In this document: piece after piece, positions 28,318-36,665 of the stretch
How the letters are laid out: each line of letters begins with the position of its first letter
Position numbering within the stretch: the first letter of the stretch is position 1
NCBI RefSeq assembly: GCF_004345825.1
Contig: NZ_SLXM01000008.1
Span: forward strand, 1-64,000
Reading direction: 5' to 3'
DNA length: 64,000 nt
Source of the DNA: Tenacibaculum skagerrakense
GTDB lineage: Bacteria > Bacteroidota > Bacteroidia > Flavobacteriales > Flavobacteriaceae
Notes under the pieces: generated by a model
Told to the model about the DNA's origin: nothing
The model's database searches: none
Seen by the model: only the letters and a program-made list of their open reading frames with translations
Position numbers and translations under genes: made by a program

Positions 28318-28722
28318 TTAATCTATTGATGGTTTTTGTCGCAATTGTTTCTTTAACGATTGGTTTTGCTTGTTTTGCGCTTTTTTAACAAGCGAAGTTT
28401 TAGTAGGCTTTGTTGGCTTTCTTTTTTTAGGTTTGATTAAACTAGCTTTTAGTAATTCAAATAGTTGTTCGGTTACAATTTCTTTGTTTTTATGTTGTGA
28501 ACGATTTTCCTGACAAGTAAGTATTAAGATTCCATCTTTGGAAATACGTTTCTCTAGCTTTTTACTGATGAGTTCTTTTTCTTCTGAAGTAAGTCCTTCT
28601 GAATTTTCTATATTAAAATACAATTCAATTTTTGAAGCAACTTTATTAACATTCTGGCCACCCGGACCAGAACTTCTTGTAGCTTTAAATTGCAGTTCGT
28701 TATGTATGATTGTTTTATCCAA
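28318..28722 (-). CDS. arfB: Peptidyl-tRNA hydrolase ArfB family
   Basis: ArfB (YaeJ) rescues stalled ribosomes by hydrolysing peptidyl-tRNA. The 134-residue protein has the GGQ motif in RSSGPGGQNVNKVASK (about 16-31) and a Lys/Arg-rich C-terminal tail (from about 100) that inserts into the mRNA channel in the known family. It begins three bases after the NadR-like kinase stop and so is part of that transcription unit, although its function is unrelated to thiamine. Confidence 0.9.
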   Translation of the reverse strand: MDKTIIHNELQFKATRSSGPGGQNVNKVASKIELYFNIENSEGLTSEEKELISKKLEKRISKDGILILTCQENRSQHKNKEIVTEQLFELLKASLIKPKKRKPTKPTKTSLVKKAQNKQNQSLKKQLRQKPSID

Positions 28723-28725
28723 GAG

Positions 28726-29379
28726 TTACTGTATAAAAGAATTTGGATCGATGTTTTGATGTAAAAAATGTAAATCTAAATCGACAAGAGAATCCGAGTA
28801 AGAATATAAATTTTCTTTTTTTGCAATTAAAGCATCAATAACTTGAGTTGCTTTTTTTAATCGCGTTTCTTTATCACCTTTCAATAATATATACGGGCGA
28901 TTGTATTTTTCTAATGAGTTTTTAAACGCATTAAACATTTCTTCGCGTTGTTCGGGTCTGTCTCGTAAATCATCTTCTTCCCAAGGCGTGTCAATATAGG
29001 TCAAGAAATAAACATCGTAGGTATTTTGAATTGCAAATTTATCTAACAAAGGATCTACAAAGCCTCCATAGTATTCTTCAGAATAAACTTTTGTTTCTAA
29101 TAAATCAGTATCACAAATTAATAACTTATCAGCTTTTTTAGCCAACGAGTTCTCTAAATCCATTTGCCCGATAGCAATCGGAATTAAATCACTTTCCTCA
29201 CAAGTTTTACGCTCGTTATTCCATTTATCCTGTAAATATTCTCGTGCATATTCAGGTGCCCAAACGGTATTGTAATGTCTGGCAAGTTGTCGAGAAAGTG
29301 TTGTTTTCCCTGTGCTTTCGGGCCCGAATAAAACTACTTTTACTACGTTAATTTCAGATTGTCTAAGCTTTTCTTCCAT
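28726..29379 (-). CDS. NadR-like P-loop kinase in thiamine cluster
   Basis: The 217-residue protein has Walker A (GPESTGKTTLS, about 19-29) and resembles the ribosylnicotinamide kinase domain of NadR: WAPEYAREYL, CDTDLLETKVYSEEYYGG and a lid region with DDLRDRPEQR. It lacks the adenylyltransferase domain. Its start overlaps the PnuC-like gene by 37 bases, implying translational coupling. Either it phosphorylates nicotinamide riboside, or, given the thiamine context, thiamine or a pyrimidine precursor. The sequence does not settle this. Confidence 0.75.
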   Translation of the reverse strand: MEEKLRQSEINVVKVVLFGPESTGKTTLSRQLARHYNTVWAPEYAREYLQDKWNNERKTCEESDLIPIAIGQMDLENSLAKKADKLLICDTDLLETKVYSEEYYGGFVDPLLDKFAIQNTYDVYFLTYIDTPWEEDDLRDRPEQREEMFNAFKNSLEKYNRPYILLKGDKETRLKKATQVIDALIAKKENLYSYSDSLVDLDLHFLHQNIDPNSFIQ

Positions 29380-29972
29380 GCTAAATATCCTGCTATTGCT
29401 ATAAAGGTAAATATTAAATATTGAAAACTAGTAAAAGTGAAACCTTTATAAAAGTATAAAGGAACAGAAATAATATCACCAATAATCCAGTAAATCCAAT
29501 TCTCTATTTTTCTTCTGGCCATTAACCACATTCCTACGAAGAAAACAGCAGTTGTAACGGTGTCTACATACGCAGTCCAATGTGTCCATTTGTCGAAAGT
29601 AACGTAAACAACATACACAAAAATTAACGTGGCTATAAAAATAGCTACACTTATTTTTTTCTCTTTTATTGTAGTTCTTGAAATAGGATGTAACACTTCA
29701 CCGTCCTTAGTTTGAGTCCAAATATACCAACCATAAACACTCATGATGAAATAGTAACCGTTAATCATCATGTCACCAAGCAATCCCCATTTCAATAAAA
29801 GATAAACGAAAATAGCAGTACTAATCATACCGGTAGGGAAAACCCAAATTTTATTTTGTTTAGAGTACCAAACCGAAAGGAAACCGAAAATGACAGCTAC
29901 AATCTCTAAAGTTACATCAAGCGGACTAGAGTTTGCGTATTGACTAAATAGAAAATCAAAAATTTGGTTCAT
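29343..29972 (-). CDS. PnuC/PnuT family vitamin transporter
   Basis: The 209-residue protein has seven hydrophobic segments and the family signature motifs WYSKQNKIWVFPTG and WMMARRKIENWIYWIIGD-like region (WLMARRKIENW). Family members move nicotinamide riboside (PnuC) or thiamine (PnuT) by facilitated diffusion followed by phosphorylation inside. Neighbours, a thiamine-binding protein and a TPP-regulated receptor, favour thiamine. It overlaps both flanking genes (17 bases with the upstream one, 37 with the kinase). Confidence 0.85.
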   Translation of the reverse strand: MNQIFDFLFSQYANSSPLDVTLEIVAVIFGFLSVWYSKQNKIWVFPTGMISTAIFVYLLLKWGLLGDMMINGYYFIMSVYGWYIWTQTKDGEVLHPISRTTIKEKKISVAIFIATLIFVYVVYVTFDKWTHWTAYVDTVTTAVFFVGMWLMARRKIENWIYWIIGDIISVPLYFYKGFTFTSFQYLIFTFIAIAGYLAWKKSLDNLKLT

Positions 29973-30216
29973 AGTCGCTTCTATCCGTTTTTACAATTTT
30001 CATTTGCAATAAACCATTATCGAAGGCTTCGAAAGCTTCTTTTACTTCCGAAGTTACTAATTGCATTACTGTATCGTAATCTCCATACACTTGAGTACTC
30101 AAAGGATTCTCAAGAACTGTTAAACCAGAAGCTCTAAGTTTCTTAATAAAATTAATAATGGGTTCTTCAAAATTATCTTGAAGCGGAGTAAGTGTTAAAT
30201 CTACTGATATTTTCAT
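29956..30216 (-). CDS. Thiamine-binding MTH1187/DUF77 family protein
   Basis: This 86-residue cytoplasmic protein has the ferredoxin-like sequence of the thiamine-binding DUF77 family: MKISVDLTLTPLQDN at the start and NPLSTQVYGDYDTVM in the middle. It probably binds thiamine or hydroxymethylpyrimidine. It is the first gene of the minus-strand pnuT-kinase-arfB unit. A near-identical copy of its first 18 codons lies at 34798-34850. TAACTTTG on the minus strand (30235-30242) is a good -7 element, with TTG at 30259-30261. Confidence 0.85.
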   Translation of the reverse strand: MKISVDLTLTPLQDNFEEPIINFIKKLRASGLTVLENPLSTQVYGDYDTVMQLVTSEVKEAFEAFDNGLLQMKIVKTDRSDYEPNF

Positions 30217-30218
30217 TG
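30164..30218. repeat. 55-bp direct repeat, left copy
   Basis: These bases cover codons 1-18 of the thiamine-binding gene plus two upstream bases. The same 55 bases, with two mismatches, occur at 34798-34852 in the same orientation, offset by 4634 bases. Confidence 0.9.
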
Positions 30219-30234
30219 TGTATTTTTATAGGAG

Positions 30235-30261
30235 CAAAGTTACAAAGAACCTTACAGTCAA
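30235..30261 (-). promoter_or_regulatory. Promoter of thiamine-binding/pnuT unit
   Basis: Minus-strand TAACTTTG (30242-30235) with TTG (30261-30259), spacer 16 bases, a little short of the usual spacing. It lies outside the 55-bp repeat. Confidence 0.45.
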
Positions 30262-30360
30262 AAAAAGATAGAAATCGTGTTTTAATTTATCAAAAGAGTC
30301 TAATACACCAATAAATAAGTTTAAAAGTATATAGTTATTATACAAAAAATCATAAAAAAG

Positions 30361-30416
30361 AAAATGTTATGATTATTTTTTTATATTCTTGAAATAAGAA
30401 AAATGTTATGATTATT
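30361..30416. repeat. Two copies of a 17-bp direct repeat in an AT-rich gap
   Basis: AAAATGTTATGATTATT occurs at 30361-30377 and again at 30400-30416, a period of 39. The first copy can also pair with AATCATAA at 30348-30355. The whole gap 30219-30608 is very AT-rich and has no open frame I can support. The repeats could be a regulator-binding site or a remnant of insertion. Confidence 0.6.
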
Positions 30417-30608
30417 CTTACAATTACTTTTTGGATGAAATAATTTTGTGGCTAGTTATATTATTTTAGAGTATATCTAATCTAGTTAATATAGTTGGTA
30501 CATATTAAAATACTCTTTGCAAAGATTGTCATAGAGTTGTGAGTGACATTAAAAAAATCGCAAGTTATTTTAATACATTGGAATTTTTCCAATATAAATG
30601 TAATAATT

Positions 30609-30886
30609 ATGAAGAAAATGATATTAACAGGGATGTTAATGGTTTCTTTTAGTTTGTTTGCTAATGACTTAGAAAAAAAACAGACTTTAAGAATATCGAA
30701 GAAAAAGTTGAAGAAAAGACTGTTTTAGTAAAAAAAGAAGGAAATACTTTTTTCTATTTACACTGTAGAATTAGAATGGATAGTGAAGGTAGAAGGTATT
30801 ATGAACTTTGCAGACATGAAACAAGAATTAATGGGCAAACGATAATCTTAAGATACGCAGAGCCTAGCGAGTATCCTAGCCTATAG
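30609..30886 (+). pseudogene. Small secreted protein gene with A8 frameshift
   Basis: From the ATG at 30609 a signal peptide is encoded (MKKMILTGMLMVSFSLFAND), followed by GAAAAAAAA. In frame the reading ends after 39 residues at TAG. With nine A instead of eight it continues without a stop to TAG at 30884-30886, giving a 92-residue protein with two cysteines (LHCRIRMDSEGRRYYELC). The downstream frame has normal codon use (GAA, AAA, GTT, ACT). The gene is therefore a slippage-disrupted, phase-variable or mis-sequenced small secreted protein of unknown function. Confidence 0.6.
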
Positions 30887-31062
30887 GGAATTAAAAATAA
30901 GCTAAAGTTTAAATAGCAAAAATTAACTAACGAGACTGTCTGAATCAATAGAAATCCTTCGTTGATAATTTTTTAAAAAGATTTTCAAATATTTAGATAA
31001 AAATAAAATTGATTTCTCAAGATTCTAGATAGTCTCTAGTAAATATAACCTCTTGAAATATT

Positions 31063-31848
31063 ATGAAAAAAAACACTTTATTAGTATTAGTTTGTTTATT
31101 ATTTTTTGTTTCCTCTTTTTCTCAAAAAATATGTGGAGAAGTTATGTATAAAGAAGAGTCGAAGATTAGTTTATTTTTTCAAACAATATCTATTACAAAG
31201 TTTAATGATAAGGTAGCATATACAAAATTCCTACATTGGAAAAAGGCTAAACCATTCTTAAGTGGGGAGTATGATCCTAATTCAGTTGGGGTTAATGAAG
31301 AGCTTATTTCATCTGAGAATGAAGAAACAAGTTTTGTTTATAGTGATGAAAAAGAAACTTATTTTTCCAATATTACTTGGAAAGAAACTATGATAGTAAA
31401 AGAAGATGATTTTGAGTGGAATTGGACATTACTTGGAGAGCAAAGGAAAATAGGTAATTTTAACTGTCAAAATGCATCTATAGAATTTAGAGGAAGAACT
31501 TTTATAGCATGGTTTACAACAGAAATACCTACTTCATTTGGACCAAAAAAATTTAAAGGTCTACCAGGTTTGATTTTGGAGATCTATGATGTTGATAAAA
31601 CTTGGTATATGAAAGCTATTAATGTTAAAACACAAAAAGCAAAAAAGTGCACTATAGATTTCGACCTAAAAAAAACTAAATCTAAAGCTATTCCAATAAG
31701 TAAATTTTTGAGACTAGCTGATAGTTTACATATAGATGTCTTAAAAAAAGAAGCTAGTAGATTACCTAAAGGAAGTACTATTGTGATACCAGACGGGTGT
31801 GAGAGACTTTATGATGGAAGTATGTTAGAAATTTTTCTAAAACAATAA
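31063..31848 (+). CDS. GLPGLI family secreted protein
   Basis: The 261-residue protein has a signal peptide (to about SFSQ) and the family-defining motif KFKGLPGLILEI (about 164-175). GLPGLI proteins are Bacteroidetes-specific, of unknown function, and commonly sit beside an outer membrane receptor-like protein, as here. It begins 177 bases after the frameshifted gene and is followed 53 bases later by the barrel gene. Confidence 0.85.
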   Translation: MKKNTLLVLVCLLFFVSSFSQKICGEVMYKEESKISLFFQTISITKFNDKVAYTKFLHWKKAKPFLSGEYDPNSVGVNEELISSENEETSFVYSDEKETYFSNITWKETMIVKEDDFEWNWTLLGEQRKIGNFNCQNASIEFRGRTFIAWFTTEIPTSFGPKKFKGLPGLILEIYDVDKTWYMKAINVKTQKAKKCTIDFDLKKTKSKAIPISKFLRLADSLHIDVLKKEASRLPKGSTIVIPDGCERLYDGSMLEIFLKQ

Positions 31849-31901
31849 AATATAATATAATATAATGATACCAATAAGCAGAACTTTCATTTAATATTAT
31901 A

Positions 31902-34643
31902 TTGAAAATTAAATTTTATTATAAATTGTTTTTTTTACCCAACTTGAGTTCAATTAAATATAAAATTAGTATTATTTTTTTTGTTTTTTTTTACTTAACA
32001 AATTCATCCCAAACTATTATCAAAGGAAATGTTAAAGACATTGAGACAAATATAGTAGGGCATGGTGTAATCTTACTAAAAGAGATTGACACAAATATTA
32101 TAAAGGCATATAAAGCAATAGATAAAAATGGTAATTATAAGATTGAATACTCAAGCTCTGAAAATGATTTTTTTTTAGAAGTAATTGCTTTAGGTTATAA
32201 AAAAAATATTCTTCTTTTAGATGAGATAAAGCAGAATCAAATAAATATACATAATTTTATTTTAACTTCAGAGAGTCTTCAACTCAATGAAGTTATAGTG
32301 GACTCTAGTCCTATAAAAATTAAAAAAGACACAATTATATATACTGCTAGTAAATTTATACAAGGTAACGAAGAAAATGTAGAGGATTTACTACGAAAAA
32401 TACCTGGCGTTTTTGTAGATAAAGATGGGAAAATAAAGTACGGTAAACAAGAAATTGAAAAAGTCTTGATTGATTATGAAGATTTGTTTGATAAAGGATA
32501 TAAGCTATTAACAAAGACTATGCCTGTAAAACCTATTGAAAAAATAGAAGTCTTAAAAAATTATACAAATAATACTTTACTAAAAGATATAGAAAAAACT
32601 AATAAAGTAGCGTTAAATCTTAAACTTAATGATGAGTATAAAAGATTATGGTTTGGTAATATAGAAAGTAATACCAGCGTTGCTAGCGAAAATAGTTTTT
32701 ACAATCTTACAGGCAATCTTATGAATTTTGCAAAAAAAAATAAACATTATCTTTTAGCAAATTTTAATAACACTGGTTTTGAAACTATTGGAGATGTAGC
32801 GGAACTTATGAGTTCTACAGAGTTTGAAGGTTATCTTGATGATGAAGATAACCAAAAACGATTACTTGAGATAAAAAAACCTATAACTTTTTTTTCTGGT
32901 GAAAGAACAAATTTTAATGATTCTGAACTTATTTCTAGCAGTTCAATTTTCAATTTTTCTGAAGAAACAAAACTAAAAACAGTATTATTTGTTAATACTG
33001 ATGAAAATTTTTTCTCAAAAAATATACTTAATGAAGTAAATACTGAATTAATTAATTTTTCTAATAGAGAGGATAGTAAGATTGTTAGTAATAAAAGAAG
33101 TTTTTTAGGAAAACTAGAATTTACAAGTAAACTTAGTCCTTTCAAAGAAAATGTAACAATTAGAAGTGCATTTAAAAAAGGTTTTTTAGAAAATGCTTCA
33201 TCTATATTATTTAATGACTCAAATAATATAGATGAGGATTTGAACAATGAAGATAAACTTTTTGATTTAGATGTTCAATACACAAATAAAATTAATAAAA
33301 AAACAGCATTAGTTCTAAAGTTAAATTATCACACAGAAAAAGTATCTCAGGTTTATAATATTAATAGGCAGATATATGATAATATTTTTTCAAATACTCA
33401 GGGCATAGATAGTCTTAAGCAATTTAGTAATATCGAAACTGTTCTGTATCATTTTAACGCTAATTTTCTTGTTAGAAAATCAAACAACCATTATTTCAAA
33501 TTTAATCTTGGAAATAAATATAAAATAGATAAACTTCAAACTGAACTAGAGCTTTTAAAAAATAATTTATCAATAAAGCCAGAAGGATTTAATAATAATT
33601 TGAATTTAGTTTTAAACGAACTTTACCTAGAAAATAGTTACACTTTAAAATATGATACATTTGAGGTTGATACAAATATCAATATATATCTATTAAACAG
33701 TTTGTTTAGATTAATAAATGAAGAGGAAAATGTAAATAATTTTATTTTTGTCAATCCCAAGATTGATTTTAATTGGAATATAAATAAAAGAAACATCTTA
33801 AATTTTTCTTTTCTTTTCAGTACTCAAAAAACGGAAATTGCAGATATTTATTCGAATTCTATTAATACAAGTTTTCGAAATTTTTCTAATGGCACTGGTT
33901 CTTTTAATTTACTTAATGCTTCCAGAGCTTCTTTAACATATGAGTTTGGAAATCCTTATGATAAGTTTACAACTTTGTCTAATTTATCAATCGTAAAACA
34001 GCATGATTACTTTTCTACAAATACAATTATAAATCAAAATTATTATCAAACAAATAAAGTTTTGTTTAAAGATAGGGTGAATATAGATTTTTACAATCAT
34101 ATAGAGTATTATTTTCGGTTAATTTCCAGTAACTTACGTTTAGGGGTAGAGTATTCTGAAAGTAACTATCAAAATATTTTAAATAATTCATTAGTAAGAG
34201 ACATAAATACTGAAAGTTATAAATACAATATAGAGTTACGTTCTGCTTTTAAAAGCAATGTATTCAATTATCATATTGGTACAAGTATTACAAATACTGA
34301 TGTTAAAACGTTTATTAGGAATTCATATAAGACATATAATAGTTTTTTTAATATTTATTTTAGTCCTATTAAAAGGATTGATGTAGGCATCAATTCTTTA
34401 CATTATTACTTAAGTAGTAACATTTCTAACAGTAATACTTTCTTTTTAGATTTTGATATAAAATATAGTCTATTTAAAGATAAAATTAATTTAGGTCTAG
34501 TAGGGAAAAATATTTTCAACAATAAGAGCTATGAAGAAATTACTATAACAGATAATTTTTTCTCTACTCTTAATTATAATTTATTGCCGAGATATGTGCT
34601 TTTGAAACTAGATTATAAATTTAAGTTTTTTAAAATTAATTAA
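31902..34643 (+). CDS. CarboxypepD_reg / TonB-receptor-like outer membrane protein
   Basis: The 913-residue protein has a hydrophobic signal segment (about 22-36), a CarboxypepD_reg-type domain (about 40-115: IIKGNVKDIETNIVGHGVIL), a plug-like domain (about 125-215: NVEDLLRKIPGVFVDKDG) and a long Asn/Ser/Phe-rich barrel ending in FKFFKIN. It is the usual partner of GLPGLI proteins. No ATG precedes the signal: the only workable start is TTG at 31902, so initiation is uncertain. Base composition is even more AT-rich than the flanks. Confidence 0.75.
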   Translation: MKIKFYYKLFFLPNLSSIKYKISIIFFVFFYLTNSSQTIIKGNVKDIETNIVGHGVILLKEIDTNIIKAYKAIDKNGNYKIEYSSSENDFFLEVIALGYKKNILLLDEIKQNQINIHNFILTSESLQLNEVIVDSSPIKIKKDTIIYTASKFIQGNEENVEDLLRKIPGVFVDKDGKIKYGKQEIEKVLIDYEDLFDKGYKLLTKTMPVKPIEKIEVLKNYTNNTLLKDIEKTNKVALNLKLNDEYKRLWFGNIESNTSVASENSFYNLTGNLMNFAKKNKHYLLANFNNTGFETIGDVAELMSSTEFEGYLDDEDNQKRLLEIKKPITFFSGERTNFNDSELISSSSIFNFSEETKLKTVLFVNTDENFFSKNILNEVNTELINFSNREDSKIVSNKRSFLGKLEFTSKLSPFKENVTIRSAFKKGFLENASSILFNDSNNIDEDLNNEDKLFDLDVQYTNKINKKTALVLKLNYHTEKVSQVYNINRQIYDNIFSNTQGIDSLKQFSNIETVLYHFNANFLVRKSNNHYFKFNLGNKYKIDKLQTELELLKNNLSIKPEGFNNNLNLVLNELYLENSYTLKYDTFEVDTNINIYLLNSLFRLINEEENVNNFIFVNPKIDFNWNINKRNILNFSFLFSTQKTEIADIYSNSINTSFRNFSNGTGSFNLLNASRASLTYEFGNPYDKFTTLSNLSIVKQHDYFSTNTIINQNYYQTNKVLFKDRVNIDFYNHIEYYFRLISSNLRLGVEYSESNYQNILNNSLVRDINTESYKYNIELRSAFKSNVFNYHIGTSITNTDVKTFIRNSYKTYNSFFNIYFSPIKRIDVGINSLHYYLSSNISNSNTFFLDFDIKYSLFKDKINLGLVGKNIFNNKSYEEITITDNFFSTLNYNLLPRYVLLKLDYKFKFFKIN

Positions 34644-34797
34644 GATTTCACCTCACTACTTTACGGTATATATGAAAAAGTTATGTAAGTTTTTTATTAG
34701 TTTAGTGTATCGAAAAATTTATTGTGGAGTAACTGTAATATAACAACTTCCGATGGTTATATAGCGGTTTTATAGTTTTTTTAAAAAAAATAAATAG

Positions 34798-34850
34798 TCT
34801 TCAAAATTATCTTGAAGCGGAGTAAGCGTTAACTCTACTGATATTTTCAT
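34798..34850 (-). pseudogene. Truncated 5' copy of thiamine-binding gene
   Basis: The minus strand reads MKISVELTLTPLQDNFE and then diverges into unrelated sequence ending at a stop about ten codons later. It matches the intact gene at 30216 except D5 to E. The nucleotide match covers 34798-34852 (53 of 55). It is the right-hand copy of the 55-bp repeat that bounds the accessory segment. TATTTTTG on the minus strand at 34867-34874 may be the remains of a promoter. Confidence 0.85.
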
Positions 34851-34881
34851 TGATTAGTATTTCCGACAAAAATAAAGACTA

Positions 34882-35871
34882 TTATTCAAATAGTTTTTTC
34901 AGGTTTCCTTTTGAGGTTTTTTTCATGTTCAAAATAACCTCTGAATTATTTGCAATAGAATTTAAACTTATTTCATCATAGAATGTTCCTTCTAAATTTT
35001 CACCAATGGCGATTAGTTTAACTTTTCCAACTATTGGGACTTCTGGAAAGAATAAAAGATCATTCGTAACTGAATAGCTAATAAATGAATTTAGATTTTT
35101 GTAAATGATATAAATATTAAAACCTGAAAAGTTTATATTTTCCTTAATTCTAAATGAAATTTGTTTCTCGGGGTTAACTAATTTATCAATGTTAATCCAT
35201 CTGTCTTTTATATTTGTTAGAATAAATGAATTACTTTCACTAATTAATTCATATCGTATTTTTTCATTTCTCGCTATTTTCTCTCTCCACTTTTTTTCTC
35301 GGTTAGTAAAAGTTTCAAGGGAGTCTGAAGGAATTATAATTCTTGTACTAATTCCGCCGCTTAAGTATAATTCAAAATATGCAAAATTTTGATTAGTTAT
35401 ATTCCATTTGATATTTGTTATAGAATCTTTATCCGATAAGAAAATATCATTGTTTTTAAGTTTACCAGAAGGAGGGTAAACCAATAGTTTTTGGCCTTCT
35501 CGAATTTCAAGTTCTTTTCCGTTAGAAGTAAATTTAATTTTTAAGACTCCCGATGTTTCTAATAATTCATCTTTCGTTGTTATTGTAGGTATATTTCGAT
35601 AAAGAATTTCTTTAAAATCGTATAATTCAATTAATTCTAATTGAATAGGGTCTTTGTAAATAGTATCAAAAAGTTCTCTATAGTAAATAATTTTTGTACC
35701 GTGTTTTCCAATAATTGTTTTATACTCTAAAGTATCTAAATCAAAAAACTGTGGCTTTTCAGTTTGAAAACTTTCTAAATGGTTTTCTGAAACAAATGGT
35801 TCTAATTTGTCTGTTTTACAGTTGAAGAATAAAATTGTTATACTAACTAATAATAAGTATTGTAATTTCAT
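34882..35871 (-). CDS. Hypothetical lipoprotein
   Basis: This 329-residue protein has a lipoprotein signal with lipobox FFNC (about residues 15-18). The remainder is rich in beta-strand-like sequence, with several Ig-like stretches (VYPPSGKLKNNDIFL and others). I do not recognise the family. It stands between the repeat copy at 34852 and the PPTase gene and is not obviously part of an operon. Confidence 0.65.
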   Translation of the reverse strand: MKLQYLLLVSITILFFNCKTDKLEPFVSENHLESFQTEKPQFFDLDTLEYKTIIGKHGTKIIYYRELFDTIYKDPIQLELIELYDFKEILYRNIPTITTKDELLETSGVLKIKFTSNGKELEIREGQKLLVYPPSGKLKNNDIFLSDKDSITNIKWNITNQNFAYFELYLSGGISTRIIIPSDSLETFTNREKKWREKIARNEKIRYELISESNSFILTNIKDRWINIDKLVNPEKQISFRIKENINFSGFNIYIIYKNLNSFISYSVTNDLLFFPEVPIVGKVKLIAIGENLEGTFYDEISLNSIANNSEVILNMKKTSKGNLKKLFE

Positions 35872-35943
35872 AGTAATTTAGTTTTTAAGTTTTGAAGGAC
35901 AACAAATCAAAACTCATACCAAAAACCTTTATCTTTTGTTTTC

Positions 35944-35971
35944 TCTCTTCTCTCTTCTCTCTTCTCTCTTC
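35944..35971. repeat. Four tandem copies of TCTCTTC
   Basis: A perfect 7-bp unit repeated four times plus partial units, just downstream (minus strand) of the phosphopantetheinyl transferase stop codon. It is in non-coding DNA, so copy-number change would not shift a reading frame. Confidence 0.9.
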
Positions 35972-35976
35972 TCGAT

Positions 35977-36603
35977 TTAGAGAGCATACACACACGTAAA
36001 ATCCTCTATTTCTTCAAAGTGAACATTATATTCGGTAGTTGTTCCTTCGTACAATATTTTTCCAGAGGTAGTATCGGTATCAAAAGAGAAATCCTCAATA
36101 TAAATATGATCTAAGAAAAGCAGTTTTTTCTTTCCATAAATCTTATATAAACTTTCTTTTGCTCCCCAAACAATGGTTAATTTACTCACTAAGGCATCAT
36201 GATTAGCAATCGATTTGTATTCTTCAATTGGGGTAAATTTATGAGCAATTTTCACAATTTTATCACGACGCTTTTCAATGTCTATACCTACTTTAGTATC
36301 TTTTGAAATGATTAATGCTGAAAAAATAAACGAATGTGTAATGGATAAGTTTGTGCCATCTTTTAAATGTGGTTTACCAAACTCATCATAAAACAAATCA
36401 CTATCAGAATAACCAACTTCTTTTAACAAATGACGTACACTTAAAAAACCTCTTTGATGTATTTCTGACTTCATTTGAGACACACGATCAGTACTTTGTG
36501 TAGTCAACTCAATTCCTTGGGAAAGTTCTTCAAAAGACTCTTCAATCTTCCAAATCAAAACTTTAGAATGCTTGTTAATATTGATTGTTTTATATAGAGG
36601 CAT
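35977..36603 (-). CDS. 4'-phosphopantetheinyl transferase family protein
   Basis: The enzyme moves the phosphopantetheine arm of CoA onto carrier proteins. The 208-residue product from the ATG at 36603 carries the Mg-binding motif VGIDIEKRRDK (about 106-116) and the WGAKESLYKIYG motif (about 144-155), both diagnostic of the Sfp/AcpT-type family, with the two-domain length near 210-230. The start at 36603 is preferred over one ten codons upstream because the protein then begins at the usual N terminus. It is divergent from ahcY. Confidence 0.88.
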   Translation of the reverse strand: MPLYKTININKHSKVLIWKIEESFEELSQGIELTTQSTDRVSQMKSEIHQRGFLSVRHLLKEVGYSDSDLFYDEFGKPHLKDGTNLSITHSFIFSALIISKDTKVGIDIEKRRDKIVKIAHKFTPIEEYKSIANHDALVSKLTIVWGAKESLYKIYGKKKLLFLDHIYIEDFSFDTDTTSGKILYEGTTTEYNVHFEEIEDFTCVYAL

Positions 36604-36622
36604 GATTTCGAAAGTTATTTTG

Positions 36623-36630
36623 TAATTTTG
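36623..36630 (+). promoter_or_regulatory. -7 element of ahcY
   Basis: TAATTTTG, 35 bases before the ahcY start. No clear -33. Confidence 0.4.
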
Positions 36631-36665
36631 CAACTCAAATCAGAATAAAATAAATATACAAAAAT

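Noticed and set aside
30543..30608. Longer start (GTG) for the frameshifted small gene
   Set aside because: The added residues have no signal-peptide character; the ATG at 30609 begins a typical signal peptide.
34672..34743. 23-codon frame (ATG at 34672) in the gap after the barrel gene
   Set aside because: Too short, no homology and no clear translation signal.
35944..35971. CRISPR-like repetition
   Set aside because: The 7-bp tandem units have no spacers; no CRISPR array was found anywhere in the window.
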